DNA of 64,000 nt from Loxodes magnus (lineage: Eukaryota > Ciliophora > Karyorelictea > Loxodida > Loxodidae), in the NCBI GenBank assembly GCA_946699065.1, contig CAMPDV010002386.1:1-64000 (forward strand), given 5' to 3'. This document shows, in pieces, positions 13,801 to 28,900 of the stretch (position 1 is its first letter; every line of letters starts with the position of its first letter). The notes under the pieces were generated by a model that saw nothing but the letters and a program-made list of their open reading frames with translations, was not told the DNA's origin and did no database searches. A program made the position numbers and the translations under genes.

Positions 13801-16005
13801 TTATTACTTTCAATTATGATCTTTAGACTCTTTTACTTGCTTTTCTACTTCACTGTTCTTTGAAATCTCATCTCTTTCTCATTTTATTACTTTCAATTAT
13901 GATCTTCAGACTCTTTTACTTGCTTTTCTACTTCAATGTTCTTTGAAATCTCATCTCTCTCATTTTATTACTTTCATATATGATCTTCAGACTCTTTTAC
14001 TTGCTTTTCTACCTCACTGTTCTTTGAAATCTCATCTCTTTCTCATTTTATTACTTTCAATTATGATCTTCAGACTCTTTTACTTGCTTTTCTACTTCAC
14101 TGTTCTTATAAATCTAATCTCTCTCATTTATTACTTTCATATATGATCTTCAGACTCTTTTACTTGCTTTTCTACTTCACTTTTCTTTGAAATCTCATCT
14201 CTTTCTCATTTTATTACTTTCAATTATGATCTTCAGACTCTTTTACTTGCTTTTCTACTTCACTGTTCTTTGAAATCTCATCTCTTTCTCATTTTATTAC
14301 TTTCAATTATGATCTTCAGACTCTTTTACTTGCTTTTCTACTTCACTGTTCTTTGAAATCTCATCTCTTTCTCATTTTATGACTTTCAATTATGATCTTC
14401 AGACTCTTTTACTTGCTTTTCTACTTCACTGTTCTTTGAAATCTCATCTCTCTCATTTTATTACTTTCAATTATGATCTTTAGACTCTTTTACTTGCTTT
14501 TCTACTTCACTGTTCTTATAAATCTAATCTCTCTCATTTATTACTTTCATATATGATCTTCAGATTTCTTTGCTTTTCTACTTCACTGTTCTTTGAAATC
14601 TCATCTCTTTCTCATTTTATTACTTTCAATTATGATCTTCAGACTCTTTTACTTGCTTTTCTACTTCACTGTTCTTTGAAATCTCATCTCTTTCTCATTT
14701 TATGACTTTCAATTATGATCTTCAGACTCTTTTACTTGCTTTTCTACTTCACTGTTCTTTGAAATCTCATCTCTCTCATTTTATTACTTTCAATTATGAT
14801 CTTTAGACTCTTTTACTTGCTTTTCTACTTCACTGTTCTTTGAAATCTCATCTCTCTCATTTTATTACTTTCAATTATGATCTTCAGACTCTTTTACTTG
14901 CTTTTCTACTTCAATGTTCTTTGAAATCTCATCTCTCTCATTTTATTACTTTCAATTATGATCTTCAGACTCTTTTACTTGCTTTTCTACCTCACTGTTC
15001 TTATAAATCTAATCTCTCTCATTTATTACTTTCATATATGATCTTCAGACTCTTTTACTTGCTTTTCTACTTCACTGTTCTTATAAATCTAATCTCTCTC
15101 ATTTATTACTTTCATATATGATCTTCAGACTCTTTTACTTGCTTTTCTACTTCACTGTTCTTTGAAATCTCATCTCTTTCTCATTTTATTACTTTCAATT
15201 ATGATCTTCAGACTCTTTTACTTGCTTTTCTACTTCACTGTTCTTTGAAATCTCATCTCTTTCTCATTTTATGACTTTCATATATTATCTTCAGACTCTT
15301 TAACTTGCTTTTCTACTTCATTGTTCTTTGAAATCTCATCTCTCTCATTTTATTACTTTCAATTATGATCTTCAGACTCTTTTACTTGCTTTTCTACTTC
15401 ACTTTTCTTTGAAATCTCATCTCTCTCATTTTATTACTTTCAATTATGATCTTCAGACTCTTTTACTTGCTTTTCTACTTCACTTTTCTTTGAAATCTCA
15501 TCTCTCTCATTTTATTACTTTCAATTATGATCTTCAGACTCTTTTACTTGCTTTTCTACTTCACTTTTCTTATAAATCTAATCTCTCTCATTTATTACTT
15601 TCATATATGATCTTCAGATTTCTTTGCTTTTCTACTTCACTGTTCTTTGAAATCTCATCTCTTTCTCATTTTATTACTTTCAATTATGATCTTCAGACTC
15701 TTTTACTTGCTTTTCTACTTCACTTTTCTTTGAAATCTCATCTCTCTCATTTTATTACTTTCAATTATGATCTTCAGACTCTTTTACTTGCTTTTCTACT
15801 TCACTTTTCTTTGAAATCTCATCTCTCTCATTTTATTACTTTCAATTATGATCTTCAGACTCTTTTACTTGCTTTTCTACTTCACTTTTCTTATAAATCT
15901 AATCTCTCTCATTTATTACTTTCATATATGATCTTCAGATTTCTTTGCTTTTCTACTTCACTGTTCTTTGAAATCTCATCTCTTTCTCATTTTATTACTT
16001 TCAAT
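10870..16005 (+). repeat. ~5.1-kb block, copy 1 of a near-identical long-range duplication
   Basis: This block matches 20,904-25,956. Spacing is 10,034 bp in its left part (11,266 with 21,300; 12,892 with 22,926; 13,943 with 23,977) and 9,951 bp in its right part (14,840 with 24,791; 15,328 with 25,279). The 83-bp step is one extra monomer in this copy, near 14,270-14,352. Apart from that I noticed only isolated base differences, for example actgttcttata here and acttttcttata there, near 14,102/24,136. A characteristic member is the tctttaacttgc monomer, seen near 11,235, 12,128, 12,860 and 15,299. Confidence 0.85.
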
Positions 16006-16036
16006 TATGATCTTCAGACTCTTTTACTTGCTTTTC
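12160..16036 (+). repeat. Nested higher-order repeat, 2,436-bp spacing
   Basis: Within the 5.1-kb block, about 1.44 kb at 12,160-13,600 recur at 14,596-16,036 (12,404 with 14,840; 12,892 with 15,328). A shorter run also repeats at 735 bp (11,669 with 12,404). The same nesting appears in copy 2 (22,438 with 24,791, shortened by the one-monomer loss), so the inner repeat predates the 10-kb duplication. Confidence 0.75.
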
Positions 16037-19000
16037 TACTTCACTTTTCTTATAAATCTAATCTCTCTCATTTATTACTTTCATATATGATCTTCAGATT
16101 TCTTTGCTTTTCTACTTCACTGTTCTTTGAAATCTCATCTCTTTCTCATTTTATTACTTTCAATTATGATCTTCAGACTCTTTTACTTGCTTTTCTACTT
16201 CACTTTTCTTTGAAATCTCATCTCTTTCTCATTTTATTACTTTCAATTATGATCTTTAGACTCTTTTACTTGCTTTTCTACTTCACTGTTCTTTGAAATC
16301 TCATCTCTCTCATTTTATTACTTTCAATTATGATCTTCAGACTCTTTTACTTGCTTTTCTACTTCAATGTTCTTTGAAATCTCATCTCTCTCATTTTATT
16401 ACTTTCATATATGATCTTCAGACTCTTTTACTTGCTTTTCTACCTCACTGTTCTTTGAAATCTCATCTCTTTCTCATTTTATTACTTTCAATTATGATCT
16501 TCAGACTCTTTTACTTGCTTTTCTACTTCACTGTTCTTATAAATCTAATCTCTCTCATTTATTACTTTCATATATGATCTTCAGACTCTTTTACTTGCTT
16601 TTCTACTTCACTTTTCTTTGAAATCTCATCTCTTTCATTTTATTACTTTCAATTATGATCTTCAGACTCTTTTACTTGCTTTTCTACTTCACTGTTCTTT
16701 GAAATCTCATCTCTTTCTCATTTTATGACTTTCAATTATGATCTTCAGACTCTTTTACTTGCTTTTCTACTTCACTGTTCTTTGAAATCTCATCTCTCTC
16801 ATTTTATTACTTTCAATTATGATCTTTAGACTCTTTTACTTGCTTTTCTACTTCACTGTTCTTTGAAATCTCATCTCTCTCATTTTATTACTTTCAATTA
16901 TTATCTTCAGACTCTTTTACTTGCTTTTCTACTTCATTGTTCTTTGAAATCTCATCTCTCTCATTTTATTACTTTCAATTATGATCTTCAGACTCTTTTA
17001 CTTGCTTTTCTACTTCACTGTTCTTATAAATCTAATCTCTCTCATTTATTACTTTCATATATGATCTTCAGACTCTTTTACTTGCTTTTCTACTTCACTG
17101 TTCTTATAAATCTAATCTCTCTCATTTATTACTTTCATATATGATCTTCAGACTCTTTTACTTGCTTTTCTACTTCACTGTTCTTTGAAATCTCATCTCT
17201 TTCTCATTTTATTACTTTCAATTATGATCTTCAGACTCTTTTACTTGCTTTTCTACTTCACTTTTCTTTGAAATCTCATCTCTCTCATTTTATTACTTTC
17301 AATTATGATCTTCAGACTCTTTTACTTGCTTTTCTACTTCACTTTTCTTTGAAATCTCATCTCTCTCATTTTATTACTTTCAATTATGATCTTCAGACTC
17401 TTTTACTTGCTTTTCTACTTCACTTTTCTTATAAATCTAATCTCTCTCATTTATTACTTTCATATATGATCTTCAGATTTCTTTGCTTTTCTACTTCACT
17501 GTTCTTTGAAATCTCATCTCTTTCTCATTTTATTACTTTCAATTATGATCTTCAGACTCTTTTACTTGCTTTTCTACTTCACTTTTCTTTGAAATCTCAT
17601 CTCTTTCTCATTTTATTACTTTCAATTATGATCTTCAGACTCTTTTACTTGCTTTTCTACTTCACTGTTCTTTGAAATCTCATCTCTCTCATTTTATTAC
17701 TTTCAATTATGATCTTTAGACTCTTTTACTTGCTTTTCTACTTCACTTTTCTTTGAAATCTCATCTCTCTCATTTTATGACTTTCATATATTATCTTCAG
17801 ACTCTTTTACTTGCTTTTCTACTTCATTGTTCTTTGAAATCTCATCTCTCTCATTTTATCACTTTCAATTATGATCTTCAGACTCTTTTACACACTATTC
17901 TACTTCACTTTTCTTTGAAATCTCATCTCTCTCATTTATTACTTTCATATATGATCTTCAGACTCTTTTACTTGCTTTTCTACTTCACTTTTCTTTGAAA
18001 TCTCATCTCTTTCTCATTTTATTACTTTCAATTATGATCTTTAGACTCTTTTACTTGCTTTTCTACTTCACTTTTCTTATAAATCTCATCTCTCTCATTT
18101 TATTACTTTCAATTATGATCTTCAGACTCTTTTACTTGCTTTTCTACTTCAATGTTCTTTGAAATCTAATCTCTCTCATTTTATTACTTTCAATTATGAT
18201 CTTCAGATTTTTATACTTGCTTTTCTACTTCACTTTTCTTTGAAATCTCATCTCTCTCATTTTATTACTTTCAATTATGATCTTTAGACTCTTTTACTTG
18301 CTTTTCTACTTCACTTTTCTTATAAATCTAATCTCTCTCATTTATTACTTTCATATATGATCTTCAGATTTCTTTGCTTTTCTACTTCACTGTTCTTTGA
18401 AATCTCATCTCTTTCTCATTTTATTACTTTCAATTATGATCTTCAGACTCTTTTACTTGCTTTTCTACTTCACTGTTCTTTGAAATCTCATCTCTTTCTC
18501 ATTTTATGACTTTCATATATTATCTTCAGACTCTTTTACTTGCTTTTGTACTTCATTGTTCTTTGAAATCTCATCTCTCTCATTTTATCACTTTCAATTA
18601 TGATCTTCAGACTCTTTTACTTGCTTTTCTACTTCACTGTTCTTATAAATCTAATCTCTCTCATTTATTACTTTCATATATGATCTTCAGATTTCTTTGC
18701 TTTTCTACTTCACTTTTCTTTGAAATCTCATCTCTCTCATTTATTACTTTCATATATGATCTTCAGACTCTTTTACTTGCTTTTCTACTTCACTGTTCTT
18801 ATAAATCTAATCTCTCTCATTTATTACTTTCATATATGATCTTCAGATTTCTTTGCTTTTCTACTTCACTGTTCTTTGAAATCTCATCTCTTTCTCATTT
18901 TATTACTTTCAATTATGATCTTCAGACTCTTTTACTTGCTTTTCTACTTCACTTTTCTTTGAAATCTCATCTCTTTCTCATTTTATTACTTTCAATTATG

Positions 19001-20903
19001 ATCTTCAGACTCTTTTACTTGCTTTTCTACTTCAATGTTCTTTGAAATCTCATCTCTCTCATTTTATTACTTTCAATTATGATCTTCAGACTCTTTTACT
19101 TGCTTTTCTACCTCACTGTTCTTATAAATCTAATCTCTCTCATTTTATGACTTTCATATATTATCTTCAGACTCTTTTACTTGCTTTTCTACTTCATTGT
19201 TCTTTGAAATCTCATCTCTCTCATTTTATCACTTTCAATTATGATCTTCAGACTCTTTTACTTGCTTTTCTACTTCACTGTTCTTATAAATCTAATCTCT
19301 CTCATTTATTACTTTCATATATGATCTTCAGATTTCTTTGCTTTTCTACTTCACTGTTCTTTGAAATCTCATCTCTCTCATTTTATTACTTTCAATTATG
19401 ATCTTCAGACTCTTTTACTTGCTTTTCTACTTCACTGTTCTTATAAATCTAATCTCTCTCATTTATTACTTTCATATATGATCTTCAGACTCTTTTACTT
19501 GCTTTTCTACTTCACTGTTCTTATAAATCTAATCTCTCTCATTTATTACTTTCATATATGATCTTCAGACTCTTTTACTTGCTTTTCTACTTCACTGTTC
19601 TTTGAAATCTCATCTCTTTCTCATTTTATTACTTTCAATTATGATCTTCAGACTCTTTTACTTGCTTTTCTACTTCACTTTTCTTTGAAATCTCATCTCT
19701 CTCATTTTATTACTTTCAATTATGATCTTCAGACTCTTTTACTTGCTTTTCTACTTCACTTTTCTTTGAAATCTCATCTCTCTCATTTTATTACTTTCAA
19801 TTATGATCTTCAGACTCTTTTACTTGCTTTTCTACTTCACTTTTCTTATAAATCTAATCTCTCTCATTTATTACTTTCATATATGATCTTCAGATTTCTT
19901 TGCTTTTCTACTTCACTGTTCTTTGAAATCTCATCTCTTTCTCATTTTATGACTTTCATATATTATCTTCAGACTCTTTTACTTGCTTTTCTACTTCATT
20001 GTTCTTTGAAATCTCATCTCTCTCATTTTATCACTTTCAATTATGATCTTCAGACTCTTTTACTTGCTTTTCTACTTCACTTTTCTTTGAAATCTCATCT
20101 CTCTCATTTTATTACTTTCAATTATGATCTTCAGACTCTTTTACTTGCTTTTCTACTTCACTTTTCTTTGAAATCTCATCTCTCTCATTTTATTACTTTC
20201 AATTATGATCTTCAGACTCTTTTACTTGCTTTTCTACTTCACTTTTCTTATAAATCTAATCTCTCTCATTTATTACTTTCATATATGATCTTCAGATTTC
20301 TTTGCTTTTCTACTTCAATGTTCTTTGAAATCTCATCTCTCTCATTTTATGACTTTCATATATTATCTTCAGACTCTTTTACTTGCTTTTCTACTTCATT
20401 GTTCTTTGAAATCTCATCTCTCTCATTTTATCACTTTCAATTATGATCTTCAGACTCTTTTACACACTATTCTACTTCACTTTTCTTTGAAATCTCATCT
20501 CTCTCATTTATTACTTTCATATATGATCTTCAGACTCTTTTACTTCTTTTTCACTTCACTGTTCTTATAAATCTAATCTCTCTCATTTTATTACTTTCAT
20601 ATATGATCTTCAGACTCTTTTACTTGCTTTTCTACTTCACTTTTCTTTGAAATCTCATCTCTCTCATTTTATTACTTTCAATTATGATCTTCAGACTCTT
20701 TTACTTGCTTTTCTACTTCACTGTTCTTTGAAATCTCATCTCTCTCATTTTATTACTTTCAATTATGATCTTCAGACTCTTTTACTTGCTTTTCTACTTC
20801 ACTGTTCTTTGAAATCTCATCTCTCTCATTTTATTACTTTCAATTATGATCTTTAGACTCTTTTACTTGCTTTTCTACTTCACTGTTCTTTGAAATCTCA
20901 TCT

Positions 20904-23900
20904 CTCTCATTTTATTACTTTCAATTATGATCTTCAGACTCTTTTACTTGCTTTTCTACTTCAATGTTCTTTGAAATCTCATCTCTCTCATTTTATTACT
21001 TTCAATTATGATCTTCAGACTCTTTTACTTGCTTTTCTACTTCACTGTTCTTTGAAATCTCATCTCTTTCTCATTTTATTACTTTCAATTATGATCTTCA
21101 GACTCTTTTACTTGCTTTTTCTACTTCACTGTTCTTATAAATCTAATCTCTCTCATTTTATCACTTTCAATTATGATCTTCAGACTCTTTTACTTGCTTT
21201 TCTACTTCACTGTTCTTTGAAATCTCATCTCTTTCTCATTTTATGACTTTCATATATTATCTTCAGACTCTTTAACTTGCTTTTCTACTTCATTGTTCTT
21301 TGAAATCTCATCTCTCTCATTTTATTACTTTCAATTATGATCTTCAGACTCTTTTACTTGCTTTTCTACTTCACTGTTCTTATAAATCTAATCTCTCTCA
21401 TTTATTACTTTCATATATGATCTTCAGACTCTTTTACTTGCTTTTCTACTTCACTGTTCTTATAAATCTAATCTCTCTCATTTATTACTTTCATATATGA
21501 TCTTCAGACTCTTTTACTTGCTTTTCTACTTCATTGTTCTTTGAAATCTCATCTCTCTCATTTTATGACTTTCATATATTATCTTCAGACTCTTTTACTT
21601 GCTTTTCTACTTCATTGTTCTTTGAAATCTCATCTCTCTCATTTTATTACTTTCAATTATGATCTTTAGACTCTTTTACTTGCTTTTCTACTTCACTGTT
21701 CTTTGAAATCTCATCTCTCTCATTTTATTACTTTCAATTATGATCTTCAGACTCTTTTACTTGCTTTTCTACTTCAATGTTCTTTGAAATCTCATCTCTC
21801 TCATTTTATTACTTTCAATTATGATCTTCAGACTCTTTTACTTGCTTTTCTACCTCACTGTTCTTATAAATCTAATCTCTCTCATTTATTACTTTCATAT
21901 ATGATCTTCAGACTCTTTTACTTGCTTTTCTACTTCACTGTTCTTATAAATCTAATCTCTCTCATTTATTACTTTCATATATGATCTTCAGACTCTTTTA
22001 CTTGCTTTTCTACTTCACTTTTCTTTGAAATCTCATCTCTTTCTCATTTTATTACTTTCAATTATGATCTTCAGACTCTTTTACTTGCTTTTCTACTTCA
22101 CTGTTCTTTGAAATCTCATCTCTTTCTCATTTTATGACTTTCATATATTATCTTCAGACTCTTTAACTTGCTTTTCTACTTCATTGTTCTTTGAAATCTC
22201 ATCTCTTTCTCATTTTATTACTTTCAATTATGATCTTCAGACTCTTTTACTTGCTTTTCTACTTCACTGTTCTTTGAAATCTCATCTCTTTCTCATTTTA
22301 TGACTTTCAATTATGATCTTCAGACTCTTTTACTTGCTTTTCTACTTCACTGTTCTTTGAAATCTCATCTCTCTCATTTTATTACTTTCAATTATGATCT
22401 TTAGACTCTTTTACTTGCTTTTCTACTTCACTGTTCTTTGAAATCTCATCTCTCTCATTTTATTACTTTCAATTATGATCTTCAGACTCTTTTACTTGCT
22501 TTTCTACTTCAATGTTCTTTGAAATCTCATCTCTCTCATTTTATTACTTTCAATTATGATCTTCAGACTCTTTTACTTGCTTTTCTACCTCACTGTTCTT
22601 ATAAATCTAATCTCTCTCATTTATTACTTTCATATATGATCTTCAGACTCTTTTACTTGCTTTTCTACTTCACTGTTCTTATAAATCTAATCTCTCTCAT
22701 TTATTACTTTCATATATGATCTTCAGACTCTTTTACTTGCTTTTCTACTTCACTTTTCTTTGAAATCTCATCTCTTTCTCATTTTATTACTTTCAATTAT
22801 GATCTTCAGACTCTTTTACTTGCTTTTCTACTTCACTGTTCTTTGAAATCTCATCTCTTTCTCATTTTATGACTTTCATATATTATCTTCAGACTCTTTA
22901 ACTTGCTTTTCTACTTCATTGTTCTTTGAAATCTCATCTCTCTCATTTTATTACTTTCAATTATGATCTTCAGACTCTTTTACTTGCTTTTCTACTTCAC
23001 TTTTCTTTGAAATCTCATCTCTCTCATTTTATTACTTTCAATTATGATCTTCAGACTCTTTTACTTGCTTTTCTACTTCACTTTTCTTTGAAATCTCATC
23101 TCTCTCATTTTATTACTTTCAATTATGATCTTCAGACTCTTTTACTTGCTTTTCTACTTCACTTTTCTTATAAATCTAATCTCTCTCATTTATTACTTTC
23201 ATATATGATCTTCAGATTTCTTTGCTTTTCTACTTCACTGTTCTTTGAAATCTCATCTCTTTCTCATTTTATTACTTTCAATTATGATCTTCAGACTCTT
23301 TTACTTGCTTTTCTACTTCACTTTTCTTTGAAATCTCATCTCTCTCATTTTATTACTTTCAATTATGATCTTCAGACTCTTTTACTTGCTTTTCTACTTC
23401 AATGTTCTTTGAAATCTCATCTCTCTCATTTTATTACTTTCAATTATGATCTTCAGACTCTTTTACTTGCTTTTCTACCTCACTGTTCTTATAAATCTAA
23501 TCTCTCTCATTTATTACTTTCATATATGATCTTCAGATTTCTTTGCTTTTCTACTTCACTGTTCTTTGAAATCTCATCTCTTTCTCATTTTATTACTTTC
23601 AATTATGATCTTCAGACTCTTTTACTTGCTTTTCTACTTCACTTTTCTTTGAAATCTCATCTCTTTCATTTTATTACTTTCAATTATGATCTTCAGACTC
23701 TTTTACTTGCTTTTCTACTTCACTGTTCTTTGAAATCTCATCTCTTTCTCATTTTATGACTTTCAATTATGATCTTCAGACTCTTTTACTTGCTTTTCTA
23801 CTTCACTGTTCTTTGAAATCTCATCTCTCTCATTTTATTACTTTCAATTATGATCTTTAGACTCTTTTACTTGCTTTTCTACTTCACTGTTCTTTGAAAT

Positions 23901-25956
23901 CTCATCTCTTTCTCATTTTATTACTTTCAATTATGATCTTCAGACTCTTTTACTTGCTTTTCTACTTCAATGTTCTTTGAAATCTCATCTCTCTCATTTT
24001 ATTACTTTCATATATGATCTTCAGACTCTTTTACTTGCTTTTCTACCTCACTGTTCTTTGAAATCTCATCTCTTTCTCATTTTATTACTTTCAATTATGA
24101 TCTTCAGACTCTTTTACTTGCTTTTCTACTTCACTTTTCTTATAAATCTAATCTCTCTCATTTATTACTTTCATATATGATCTTCAGACTCTTTTACTTG
24201 CTTTTCTACTTCACTTTTCTTTGAAATCTCATCTCTTTCTCATTTTATTACTTTCAATTATGATCTTCAGACTCTTTTACTTGCTTTTCTACTTCACTGT
24301 TCTTTGAAATCTCATCTCTTTCTCATTTTATGACTTTCAATTATGATCTTCAGACTCTTTTACTTGCTTTTCTACTTCACTGTTCTTTGAAATCTCATCT
24401 CTCTCATTTTATTACTTTCAATTATGATCTTTAGACTCTTTTACTTGCTTTTCTACTTCACTGTTCTTATAAATCTAATCTCTCTCATTTATTACTTTCA
24501 TATATGATCTTCAGATTTCTTTGCTTTTCTACTTCACTGTTCTTTGAAATCTCATCTCTTTCTCATTTTATTACTTTCAATTATGATCTTCAGACTCTTT
24601 TACTTGCTTTTCTACTTCACTGTTCTTTGAAATCTCATCTCTTTCTCATTTTATGACTTTCAATTATGATCTTCAGACTCTTTTACTTGCTTTTCTACTT
24701 CACTGTTCTTTGAAATCTCATCTCTCTCATTTTATTACTTTCAATTATGATCTTTAGACTCTTTTACTTGCTTTTCTACTTCACTGTTCTTTGAAATCTC
24801 ATCTCTCTCATTTTATTACTTTCAATTATGATCTTCAGACTCTTTTACTTGCTTTTCTACTTCAATGTTCTTTGAAATCTCATCTCTCTCATTTTATTAC
24901 TTTCAATTATGATCTTCAGACTCTTTTACTTGCTTTTCTACCTCACTGTTCTTATAAATCTAATCTCTCTCATTTATTACTTTCATATATGATCTTCAGA
25001 CTCTTTTACTTGCTTTTCTACTTCACTGTTCTTATAAATCTAATCTCTCTCATTTATTACTTTCATATATGATCTTCAGACTCTTTTACTTGCTTTTCTA
25101 CTTCACTTTTCTTTGAAATCTCATCTCTTTCTCATTTTATTACTTTCAATTATGATCTTCAGACTCTTTTACTTGCTTTTCTACTTCACTGTTCTTTGAA
25201 ATCTCATCTCTTTCTCATTTTATGACTTTCATATATTATCTTCAGACTCTTTAACTTGCTTTTCTACTTCATTGTTCTTTGAAATCTCATCTCTCTCATT
25301 TTATTACTTTCAATTATGATCTTCAGACTCTTTTACTTGCTTTTCTACTTCACTTTTCTTTGAAATCTCATCTCTCTCATTTTATTACTTTCAATTATGA
25401 TCTTCAGACTCTTTTACTTGCTTTTCTACTTCACTTTTCTTTGAAATCTCATCTCTCTCATTTTATTACTTTCAATTATGATCTTCAGACTCTTTTACTT
25501 GCTTTTCTACTTCACTTTTCTTATAAATCTAATCTCTCTCATTTATTACTTTCATATATGATCTTCAGATTTCTTTGCTTTTCTACTTCACTGTTCTTTG
25601 AAATCTCATCTCTTTCTCATTTTATTACTTTCAATTATGATCTTCAGACTCTTTTACTTGCTTTTCTACTTCACTTTTCTTTGAAATCTCATCTCTCTCA
25701 TTTTATTACTTTCAATTATGATCTTCAGACTCTTTTACTTGCTTTTCTACTTCACTTTTCTTTGAAATCTCATCTCTCTCATTTTATTACTTTCAATTAT
25801 GATCTTCAGACTCTTTTACTTGCTTTTCTACTTCACTTTTCTTTGAAATCTAATCTCTCTCATTTATTACTTTCATATATGATCTTCAGATTTCTTTGCT
25901 TTTCTACTTCACTGTTCTTTGAAATCTCATCTCTTTCTCATTTTATTACTTTCAAT
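20904..25956 (+). repeat. ~5.1-kb block, copy 2 of the long-range duplication
   Basis: Second copy of the 10,870-16,005 block, one monomer shorter. The tctttaacttgc monomers recur at matching places (near 21,269, 22,161, 22,894 and 25,250). Register is lost at the right end near 25,956/16,005, where this copy moves to a 'gatctttagac' monomer. The copies are separated by about 4.9 kb of different array, so this is not simple adjacent tandem duplication unless later exchange replaced the sequence between them. Confidence 0.85.
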
Positions 25957-28900
25957 TATGATCTTTAGACTCTTTTACTTGCTTTTCTACTTCACTTTTC
26001 TTTGAAATCTCATCTCTTTCATTTTATTACTTTCAATTATGATCTTCAGACTCTTTTACTTGCTTTTCTACTTCACTGTTCTTTGAAATCTCATCTCTTT
26101 CTCATTTTATTACTTTCAATTATGATCTTCAGACTCTTTTACTTGCTTTTCTACTTCACTGTTCTTTGAAATCTCATCTCTTTCTCATTTTATGACTTTC
26201 AATTATGATCTTCAGACTCTTTTACTTGCTTTTCTACTTCACTGTTCTTTGAAATCTCATCTCTCTCATTTTATTACTTTCAATTATGATCTTTAGACTC
26301 TTTTACTTGCTTTTCTACTTCACTTTTCTTTGAAATCTCATCTCTTTCATTTTATTACTTTCAATTATGATCTTCAGACTCTTTTACTTGCTTTTCTACT
26401 TCACTGTTCTTTGAAATCTCATCTCTTTCTCATTTTATTACTTTCAATTATGATCTTCAGACTCTTTTACTTGCTTTTCTACTTCAATGTTCTTTGAAAT
26501 CTCATCTCTCTCATTTTATTACTTTCATATATGATCTTCGGACTCTTTTACTTGCTTTTCTACCTCACTGTTCTTTGAAATCTCATCTCTTTCTCATTTT
26601 ATTACTTTCAATTATGATCTTCAGACTCTTTTACTTGCTTTTCTACTTCACTGTTCTTATAAATCTAATCTCTCTCATTTATTACTTTCATATATGATCT
26701 TCAGACTCTTTTACTTGCTTTTCTACTTCACTTTTCTTTGAAATCTCATCTCTTTCTCATTTTATTACTTTCAATTATGATCTTCAGACTCTTTTACTTG
26801 CTTTTCTACTTCACTGTTCTTTGAAATCTCATCTCTTTCTCATTTTATTACTTTCAATTATGATCTTCAGACTCTTTTACTTGCTTTTTCTACTTCACTG
26901 TTCTTATAAATCTAATCTCTCTCATTTTATCACTTTCAATTATGATCTTCAGACTCTTTTACTTGCTTTTCTACTTCACTGTTCTTTGAAATCTCATCTC
27001 TTTCTCATTTTATTACTTTCAATTATGATCTTCAGACTCTTTTACTTGCTTTTCTACTTCACTGTTCTTTGAAATCTCATCTCTTTCTCATTTTATGACT
27101 TTCAATTATGATCTTCAGACTCTTTTACTTGCTTTTCTACTTCACTGTTCTTATAAATCTAATCTCTCTCATTTATTACTTTCATATATGATCTTCAGAC
27201 TCTTTTACTTGCTTTTCTACTTCACTGTTCTTATAAATCTAATCTCTCTCATTTATTACTTCATATATGATCTTCAGACTCTTTTACTTGCTTTTCTACT
27301 TCACTGTTCTTTGAAATCTCATCTCTTTCTCATTTTATTACTTTCAATTATGATCTTCAGACTCTTTTACTTGCTTTTCTACTTCACTTTTCTTTGAAAT
27401 CTCATCTCTCTCATTTTATTACTTTCAATTATGATCTTCAGACTCTTTTACTTGCTTTTCTACTTCACTTTTCTTTGAAATCTCATCTCTCTCATTTTAT
27501 TACTTTCAATTATGATCTTCAGACTCTTTTACTTGCTTTTTCTACTTCACTTTTCTTATAAATCTAATCTCTCTCATTTATTACTTTCATATATGATCTT
27601 CAGATTTCTTTGCTTTTCTACTTCACTGTTCTTTGAAATCTCATCTCTTTCTCATTTTATTACTTTCAATTATGATCTTCAGACTCTTTTACTTGCTTTT
27701 CTACTTCACTTTTCTTTGAAATCTCATCTCTTTCTCATTTTATTACTTTCAATTATGATCTTCAGACTCTTTTACTTGCTTTTCTACTTCACTGTTCTTT
27801 GAAATCTCATCTCTTTCTCATTTTATTACTTTCAATTATGATCTTCAGACTCTTTTACTTGCTTTTTCTACTTCACTGTTCTTATAAATCTAATCTCTCT
27901 CATTTTATCACTTTCAATTATGATCTTCAGACTCTTTTACTTGCTTTTCTACTTCACTGTTCTTTGAAATCTCATCTCTTTCTCATTTATGACTTTCATA
28001 TATTATCTTCAGACTCTTTTACTTGCTTTTCTACTTCATTGTTCTTTGAAATCTCATCTCTCTCATTTTATTACTTTCAATTATGATCTTCAGACTCTTT
28101 TACTTGCTTTTCTACTTCACTGTTCTTATAAATCTAATCTCTCTCATTTTATTACTTTCAATTATGATCTTCAGACTCTTTTACTTGCTTTTCTACTTCA
28201 CTTTTCTTATAAATCTAATCTCTCTCATTTATTACTTTCATATATGATCTTCAGATTTCTTTGCTTTTCTACTTCACTGTTCTTTGAAATCTCATCTCTT
28301 TCTCATTTTATTACTTTCAATTATGATCTTCAGACTCTTTTACTTGCTTTTCTACTTCACTTTTCTTTGAAATCTCATCTCTTTCTCATTTTATTACTTT
28401 CAATTATGATCTTCAGACTCTTTTACTTGCTTTTCTACTTCAATGTTCTTTGAAATCTCATCTCTCTCATTTTATTACTTTCAATTATGATCTTTAGACT
28501 CTTTTACTTGCTTTTCTACTTCACTTTTCTTTGAAATCTCATCTCTCTCATTTTATGACTTTCATATATTATCTTCAGACTCTTTTACTTGCTTTTCTAC
28601 TTCATTGTTCTTTGAAATCTCATCTCCTCTCATTTTATCACTTTCAATTATGATCTTCAGACTCTTTTACACACTATTCTACTTCACTTTTCTTTGAAAT
28701 CTCATCTCTCTCATTTATTACTTTCATATATGATCTTCAGACTCTTTTACTTGCTTTTCTACTTCACTTTTCTTTGAAATCTCATCTCTTTCTCATTTTA
28801 TTACTTTCAATTATGATCTTTAGACTCTTTTACTTGCTTTTCTACTTCACTTTTCTTATAAATCTCATCTCTCTCATTTTATTACTTTCAATTATGATCT

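Noticed and set aside
15328-16296. 322-codon open frame (and 277-codon frames at 12,892-13,725 and 22,926-23,759)
   Set aside because: Same explanation. The 277-codon frames are the two copies of one duplicated satellite block.
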